DNA of 7,652 nucleotides from CAZBEL01 sp964628055 (GTDB lineage: Bacteria; Fidelibacterota; Marinisomatia; Marinisomatales; TCS56). Below the pieces are notes generated by a model, which worked only from the letters and a program-made list of their open reading frames with translations, made no database searches and was not told where the DNA came from. A program made the position numbers and the translations under genes. Shown piece by piece: positions 6,401 to 7,652 of this stretch. Location of the stretch: the NCBI GenBank assembly GCA_964628055.1, contig CAZVNL010000055.1:1-7652 (forward strand). The letters run 5' to 3'. How positions within the stretch are numbered: the first letter of the stretch is position 1; every line of letters starts with the position of its first letter.

Positions 6401-7652
6401 GGCCCCAACTGACTGCCATCCAGGAAGGTGTAATCCGGTCCGCTCCCTTTAAGGTGCAGGGCCTTGCCTTCCATTTTAAGATTCGTTGGATAGTTTCCCG
6501 GCAGGATCGCCACCGAATCGCTGTAGAGGGCAAAATTGGCCGCCCGCTGAACGGAGGCCAGGGGTTCCGCTAAGGTCCCCAGGCCGGTGGAGTCATCCCC
6601 CGTGGTGCTCACCACCCAGAGCCTAGTGTTATACACGGACAAATCGGGTTGGGCGCGGCCATTCTCCAGGGCCCCCAGGTCTCCCCAGGTAGTATCGCTG
6701 TACGTGCGCGGGTTTCCTAACAGGTCGAAGGGGGCGTACGCCCCGTACCAGGTGGTGTCCGCCCGGCCGATGGCTGGAGACCAATCCAGGAGGGTAAAGA
6801 TACCATTGGAGGGGTCGTTAAAGCCGGGTCGACCATTGAAAACGGCCTCCCCTTCAAACCCACCCATGACGATGGAGTGGCCCACCAAGGCCTGACCACC
6901 ACTCAACACGTTAATCTCTCTGGCAGGCAAGCTATTGGCCCAGAGGATGGAATTATGAATCTCCATGGTACCGTTCTCTACGGAAATGCCTTCCTGGTTA
7001 ATACTGTGGTTACCCGTGATGGTACAGTGGTAGAAGCCCACGTCTCCCCCGACAACAACCGCCACGGCAGAAACATTGGCCTGGTTGTTAACAATGACGG
7101 TATTGAAGAAGGACGATTCCGAATTCTCGGCGTGGATGGCGCCCCCGTTATTGGCTTGGTTGTTTACCAGGATCATGTTCCAGAATTGCGGCGACGCGTT
7201 GCGAACGCGGATGGCGCCCCCGTTAAAGGCGGCTCCATTTCGGACCTTGAAACCAATCACCTGGGCCAAAGTGTCTTCCCCGGTATCGTCGAAGTTGAAA
7301 GCCGGGTCCTGCTCCTCACAATCAATAATAGTGTTGGTAGGCCCATCCGTTGACCGTAGAACTAACGGTGTGCCATCAAAATCAAGGGCGCGGTTGGCCG
7401 GACCTATGTAGGTGCCCGGCGCGACTTCAACGGTATCGAAATCGGAGGCTTCCTGGATCGCCCTGGCGATGGTTTTAAAGGGGGTCGTTAAACCGTCACC
7501 ATTTACATCATCACCGGTGGCATCATCCACGGCCAATACGTAGTACCGTTGGACGGCCCGCGCATGCTCGATAGGGCCCAGGTCCGGTAGAGTACTATCC
7601 GGTTGAGGCCGGGGATTGCCCAGGTAGTCAAAGCTGGGTATATTTTCTACTG
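181..7652 (-). CDS. Giant modular secreted surface protein: parallel beta-helix, Big_1-like and Fn3-like domains with a T9SS type A sorting domain (5'-partial)
   Basis: The frame is open from the right edge to TGA at 183-181, giving at least 2489 residues. A TTG at 7536 could be proposed as a start, but the in-frame codons before it encode VENIPSFDYLGNPR through RAVQRYYVLAVDD. That sequence continues a conserved motif and resembles an internal module boundary, so the true start and any signal peptide lie outside the window. Domains in order: tail of a beta-helix module (1-32), beta-helix 1 (36-333), beta-helix 2 (343-742), beta-helix 3 (749-1013), degenerate beta-helix (1018-1223), Big_1-like Ig domains (1228-1743, interrupted by an Arg-rich insert at 1539-1632), three Fn3/Ig-like domains (1744-2031), pre-anchor region (2032-2392) and sorting domain (2393-2489). 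Family knowledge suggests export by Sec, passage through the type IX secretion system, and cell-surface attachment or release. No enzyme active site is recognisable. An adhesive or structural role is inferred. No other gene is present to define an operon. Confidence 0.96.
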   Translation of the reverse strand, partial: VENIPSFDYLGNPRPQPDSTLPDLGPIEHARAVQRYYVLAVDDATGDDVNGDGLTTPFKTIARAIQEASDFDTVEVAPGTYIGPANRALDFDGTPLVLRSTDGPTNTIIDCEEQDPAFNFDDTGEDTLAQVIGFKVRNGAAFNGGAIRVRNASPQFWNMILVNNQANNGGAIHAENSESSFFNTVIVNNQANVSAVAVVVGGDVGFYHCTITGNHSINQEGISVENGTMEIHNSILWANSLPAREINVLSGGQALVGHSIVMGGFEGEAVFNGRPGFNDPSNGIFTLLDWSPAIGRADTTWYGAYAPFDLLGNPRTYSDTTWGDLGALENGRAQPDLSVYNTRLWVVSTTGDDSTGLGTLAEPLASVQRAANFALYSDSVAILPGNYPTNLKMEGKALHLKGSGPDYTFLDGSQLGPVMMLIDSGSDTTTLEGLFIHNGQAEFGGGIFLRNTNATLTNLTIGNNTATNKGGGIYSVVDSTDTATYSVAVINSVIMNNSAMVSSGGSFFYDNVVTLSGCEIRNNQSAGAYGGLRIGGNRGTFEMSGSLIAGNLATTYAAGGGFYQGATGVVSHTVIANNTADLGGGGGNNSGGLTVWNGANVTFENCTFVNNSANMGSGLSVGGGAVSTVRNCVFWGNTPDQIALLTWNSQGGDLTVSYSDVQEGQDSVYVQDASLSTLTWGSGNLKVVPAFRGGNSVELLAHSLLVNAGDPDYDGDGVTWESDPDDQESDGTRMDIGAYSYLNSYTGPTFYVVVDGNDTTGTGSFANPFGSIQAGINFARDLDTVQVAAGVYHERVHFREADIALLGSHGSAVIDPQGAGTGLVIVGPRTSTARVEGFTFTGGFADQMGAGMYIEGGSPTITHNRFFNNTDAAKGAGLGIYQASPIVTYNVFAKNNGHAIYLDSGSQPQIINNTIADNTGAGIVSDPTNTTVTVRNTILWNNTGGAFSDTFDVTYSDVQGSATGAGNIDLDPLFVDAANNDYNLALLSPCIDTGDPNDPYDPDSTVVDMGALPNIRAFVGGTTSGNLDVTPDTVVIVNDNMVVDSTDTLSLYPGATLYFQPGVSLTVNGILNATGTVFGPVFFTTVNPNQSFGGIILNTSATREASSYSYVLISNVDSTQIPLTVNGSATLAHFTIAGNGNDTSLVVNGGTVTVDYSILEGIAAGSVTGVSSFISSTDQFMDLAGDNFALLPEAAAIDIGVQDSLNIDPDFTYSDAGAFYHDQTAYPVTSAVVLYPAVGDTVLVSPDTSSTVGLFAEAQFFNQYGRFKTNADVFWNAGNTLGSFPVDSTFVTDLEGRANNVYLTNTTAGDLNAFEVSADGVQVASGYYLLEPGVPDSVWVQEQSEMTITQLDSVDLHAAVFDQFGNAVRDGEVVAWNIVPITGNGDGFVLSRDTSQTTNGVAYVQLFTDPNTSLAVGDEVRVQAISGAGEHLSAVIRIVPDDIYNLTMPDSLTAEQIDLSADVAQMELYTTLIDTFGNPLEGVDIFWAVTTGAGTGESLSADSTLTDATGTAAVTFTSSTVAGSDYQVAAWVTEGSLLRALGYRSANHSFSLTRPGHGGSRPVVATADEQRGENGLKALRPFNNLRGIKGNAPFRSEVRAVNGSQRIPVPVVVNPVHQTNNTMDRDAIFDLNDTTAVIHVVPGVTASVQLPPDSVDVLLDEVVNVTLTAYDQFGNLVADGTPVTFSIEPTSNNVTVLNQDNETDNGQATIQFQISSNAQWEFDFRVRAVVEGIAAYSGTFNIDDVTPPAAVENLTITPNVWSQTNQFILAWDNPGEHSGIAGAYYRIDTETEVYEAQADISTLSVSLPVEAASTIKVWLQDNAGNADEANATTVVAKWDTTDPGDFILTYPLEAWYNQPTFRFQWNASSDAPAGLEHYDLVVNTTDIYNVNPDSTAFLVPSDFAEGTHTWSVVAFDSAGNTKTVSNPQQFFVDLTPPSIGHNQVLEATFNTPVTITATFSDAGSQIDIAELYYRKGGEVAWQAPVDMSTLNTYQIASSVVTTAGVEYYLHAVDVAGNETYLPDNGFYSISVTIPSPGLSSTDEWPTGIPNGSSVTSYQLISFPATMAENSPTKVLVDDFGAYDNTKWRFYAYGGANTWNEFETITSLDPGVGYFLIVKDPGLNINTGQVYTVETNTPFPITLNTGDWTFIGNPFDFEIPLTNVYNSDSVDLTLDSNFYTYDGDWVVPSSLKPWHGYIYKSATADKLYLNPRRSNGGSLAKQIVDKDLKPLEEGEWLVNISARNGFAEDAHNTVGLLTTASDQYDDQDYFEPPMVPGGVALRIDDRHWEVGGDLYRRDIRTVKAEGEYWDLEVIAQDRDHNVLLTFDGIESIPEEFDVFLIDVTIGLAQDLRWKSGYRYAVADPEAVHRLRFIAGTREFLKKNSVGVELYPDRYSLSQNFPNPFNPRTSILLTLEEPARVDLVVYNILGAEVAVLARDDYRPAGYHTFIWKGLNQQGERVATGVYFYRARITSPSGKVILNQARKMVLVK
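475..1557 (-). other. Pre-anchor region typical of large T9SS/FlgD-Ig cargo
   Basis: Residues 2032-2392. The first half has YQLISFPATM, VLVDDFGAYD, KWRFYAYGG, LDPGVGYFLIVKD and DWTFIGNPFDFEI, a 'no-gap' beta unit often seen just before the sorting domain in FCB-group proteins. The second half has EGEWLVNISA, HNTVGLLTTASDQYDDQDY, FEPPMVPGGVALRI and YRRDIRTVKAEGEYWDLEV, followed by EEFDVFLIDV and the link RLRFIAGTREFL. I recognise the layout from such proteins (W-L-V-N-I-S-A ... N-x-V-G ... D-x-x-D ... E-P-P ... D-I-R) but know no established biochemical function. It is likely to support folding or presentation of the anchor at the cell surface. Confidence 0.6.
1558..2421 (-). other. Three tandem Fn3/Ig-like beta-sandwich domains
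   Basis: Residues 1744-2031. Each repeat starts with a D-x-T-x-P motif (DVTPP 1744, DTTDP 1839, DLTPP 1933) and ends with a D-x-A-G-N motif (DNAGN 1821, DSAGN 1916, DVAGN 2013), giving a period of about 95 residues. Internal strands include FILAWDNPGEHSGIAGAYYR, FRFQWNASSD with THTWSVVAFD, and ELYYRKGGEVAWQ with GVEYYLHAVD. These are common linker domains in large secreted FCB-group proteins and probably continue the stalk. There are no cysteines, so stability would not come from disulfides. Confidence 0.8.
2422..2754 (-). other. Final strand of Ig domain 3 and fourth Big_1-like Ig domain
   Basis: Residues 1633-1743. TTAVIHVVPGVTASVQLPPD supplies the last strand of the interrupted third domain and the first strand of the fourth. 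The fourth domain continues with VNVTLTAYDQFGNLVADGTP, VTFSIEPTS, NGQATIQFQIS and FRVRAVVEGIAAYSGTF, the most typical Big_1-like pattern in the protein. DQFGN lies 197 residues after the third domain's DTFGN. This equals one normal domain spacing plus the length of the preceding insert. Confidence 0.75.
2755..3036 (-). other. Arg-rich insert splitting the third Big_1-like domain (unassigned segment)
   Basis: Residues 1539-1632 run from RALGYRSANHSFSLTRPGHG through RGENGLKALRPFNNLRGIKG to TMDRDAIFDLN. It carries about 13 Arg/Lys residues, whereas the roughly 310 residues of Ig domain before it carry about seven. It shows no beta-sandwich pattern and no family I recognise. It lies between AAWVTEGSLL (second-to-last strand of Ig domain 3) and TTAVIHVVPGVTASV (the final strand plus the join to domain 4, which matches AVIRIVPDD at the previous join). 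It could be a flexible loop, a processing site, or a binding or cross-linking segment. Confidence 0.55.
3037..3969 (-). other. Three tandem Big_1 (invasin/intimin)-like Ig domains (the third continues after an insert)
   Basis: Residues 1228-1538. The mid-domain marker occurs as NQYG (1262), DQFGN (1362) and DTFGN (1474), spaced 100 and 112 residues, the usual size of a bacterial Ig-like group 1 domain. Each marker is followed by a V-x-W/F strand (NADVFWNAG, GEVVAWNIV, GVDIFWAVT) and by a threonine-rich strand with the 'G-x-A-x-V-x-x-T' character of this family (TTNGVAYVQLFT, DATGTAAVTFTS). Domain-to-domain joins read YYLLEPGVPDSVWV and AVIRIVPDDIYNL. Such domains usually act as rigid spacers that hold distal modules away from the cell surface. 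The third domain lacks its final strand here, and a matching strand occurs about 94 residues later. Confidence 0.75.
3982..4599 (-). other. Degenerate fourth beta-helix segment (domain)
   Basis: Residues 1018-1223. There is no DUF1565-like start. Instead it has DTLSLYPGATLYFQPGVSL, TVNGILNATGTVFGPVFFTT and SFGGIILNTSA. This is the form seen in other beta-helix proteins whose first strands read roughly 'L-x-L-x-P-G-x-x-L-x-F ... L-x-V-x-G-x-L-x-A-x-G-T ... P-V-x-F-T'. Later strands include ATLAHFTIAGN and GTVTVDYSILEG. The ending FALLPEAAAIDIGV and YSDAGAFYHDQ is a weakened version of the anchor-Q-like endings of modules 1 to 3. It probably caps the beta-helical part before the Ig stalk. Fold assignment is moderate, and function is unknown. 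Confidence 0.65.
4612..5403 (-). other. Parallel beta-helix module 3 (domain)
   Basis: Residues 749-1013. It begins FYVVVDGNDTTGTGSFANPF, then VQVAAGVYHERV, the most canonical DUF1565-like start in the protein. Rungs show GAGMYIEGGSPTITHNRFFN, then GAGLGIYQASPIVTYNVFAK and HAIYLDSGSQPQIINNTIAD. This is the classic PbH1 pattern (S-x-P-x-I-x-x-N-x-F/I), spaced about 23-25 residues. It ends LLSPCIDTGDPNDPYDPDS and VVDMGALP, a textbook choice-of-anchor-Q ending. Cys 990 in SPCID is the last cysteine of the protein. Modules 1 to 3 share start and end motifs but differ in length (about 298, 400 and 265 residues), so rung number varies between copies. Confidence 0.87.
5425..6624 (-). other. Parallel beta-helix module 2, the longest (domain)
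   Basis: Residues 343-742. The start repeats the module 1 pattern (LWVVSTTGDDSTGLGT, then AILPGNY). About ten rungs follow, seen as Gly-rich turns (FGGGIF, KGGGIY, SSGGSFF, YGGLRI, AGGGFY, SGGLTV, GSGLSV) alternating with Asn-containing turns such as GNN, MNN, RNN, ANN and VNN. NCTF and NCVF place Cys 606 and Cys 632 26 residues apart, so they should stack on adjacent rungs. A five-glycine run sits at 583-587. The module ends with LVNAGDPDYDGDGV and, after an Asp-rich stretch, RMDIGAYSY. This is a clear choice-of-anchor-Q-like ending with DxDxDG-type calcium-binding character. The function of the module is unknown. Confidence 0.85.
6652..7545 (-). other. Parallel beta-helix module 1 (DUF1565-like start, choice-of-anchor-Q-like end) (domain)
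   Basis: Residues 36-333. It opens with YYVLAVDDATGDDVNGDG, then TTPFKTIARAI and VEVAPGTY. This is the usual DUF1565-type N-cap of secreted right-handed beta-helix proteins (D-x-x-G-D-D ... P-F-x-T-I-x-x-A-I ... V-x-P-G-T-Y). Four rungs of exactly 25 residues follow at 143-242, two of them with NGGAI and a NNQAN end. They resemble the GG-A-I / F-x-x-N repeats of chlamydial polymorphic membrane proteins. The module closes with WSPAIGRAD and WGDLGALENGRA, the anchor-Q-like ending. DVNGDG near the start could bind calcium. No lyase or hydrolase catalytic residues can be assigned. Confidence 0.85.
6925..7224 (-). repeat. Four in-register 25-residue (75-nt) beta-helix rungs; the first two similar in DNA
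   Basis: Units are 7150-7224, 7075-7149, 7000-7074 and 6925-6999. The first two encode NGGAI at the start and VNNQAN at the end and share 14 of 25 residues. By eye the DNA of these two units matches at 50 of 75 positions. A 17-nt exact direct repeat, GGATGGCGCCCCCGTTA on the plus strand, lies at 7134-7150 and 7209-7225. Units three and four keep the 25-residue period but not the sequence. This suggests growth of the helix by tandem duplication of single rungs. Confidence 0.8.
7555..7650 (-). other. C-terminal tail of a preceding beta-helix module (domain, partial)
   Basis: Residues 1-32 contain FDYLGNPRPQ followed by PDLGPIEHARA. The end of beta-helix module 1 has the matching FDLLGNPRTY followed by GDLGALENGRA. 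The shared pattern is F-D-x-L-G-N-P-R, then D-L-G-x-(I/L)-E-x-x-R-A, with the two copies about 301 residues apart. This is the typical end of a choice-of-anchor-Q-like unit (D-x-x-G-N-x-R ... D-x-G-A-x-E). It shows that at least one more beta-helix module precedes the window edge. Confidence 0.75.

Noticed and set aside
6925..7224. CRISPR-like array suggested by the evenly spaced repeats
   Set aside because: The 75-nt period is an exact multiple of three and encodes beta-helix rungs. The repeats are imperfect and have no unique spacers between them.
3982..7545. Pectate or pectin lyase, or another polysaccharide-degrading activity for the beta-helix modules
   Set aside because: The fold is shared with lyases, but I find no conserved catalytic Asp/Arg/Lys clusters. 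The DUF1565 and choice-of-anchor-Q patterns are not in themselves enzymatic.

Overview
The window holds one very large gene on the minus strand, its transcription terminator, and about 125 bases of flank with no supportable gene. The reading frame has no stop codon from the right edge (first complete codon 7650-7648) to the TGA at 183-181. At least 2489 residues of the product are visible and its N-terminus lies beyond the window. Residue numbers below count from the codon at 7650.

The C-terminus reads NFPNPFNP, then NILGAEVAVL, GVYFYRARI and KMVLVK. This is the FlgD-Ig-like, type A sorting domain of type IX secretion (T9SS) cargo. That domain, and the pre-anchor region before it, point to the FCB superphylum: a Marinimicrobia/SAR406-, KSB1-, Calditrichota- or Ignavibacteria-type bacterium rather than a classical Bacteroides. 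Base composition looks near 50 percent G+C by eye. The phylum cannot be fixed from this window alone.

From N- to C-terminus (right to left) the layout is: the tail of an earlier beta-helix module; three right-handed parallel beta-helix modules, each opening with a DUF1565-like motif and closing with a choice-of-anchor-Q-like Asp/Gly motif; a fourth, degenerate beta-helix segment; four invasin/Big_1-like Ig domains marked by D-x-F-G-N; three Fn3/Ig-like domains marked by D-x-A-G-N; a long pre-anchor region; and the sorting domain. A strong intrinsic terminator follows the stop codon by 23 nt.

No catalytic motif is visible. The protein reads as a modular, outer-surface or released filamentous protein in which beta-helix units at the distal end sit on an Ig-like stalk. 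Adhesion, glycan binding or a structural role are inferences.

The most interesting details are a roughly 94-residue Arg-rich segment lodged between the last strands of one Ig domain, a 25-residue (75-nt) tandem repeat still visible in the DNA, and a complete lack of cysteine over the last 1,500 residues. I see no multi-gene system, mobile element, CRISPR array or RNA gene. An undescribed system is not supported by what is here.
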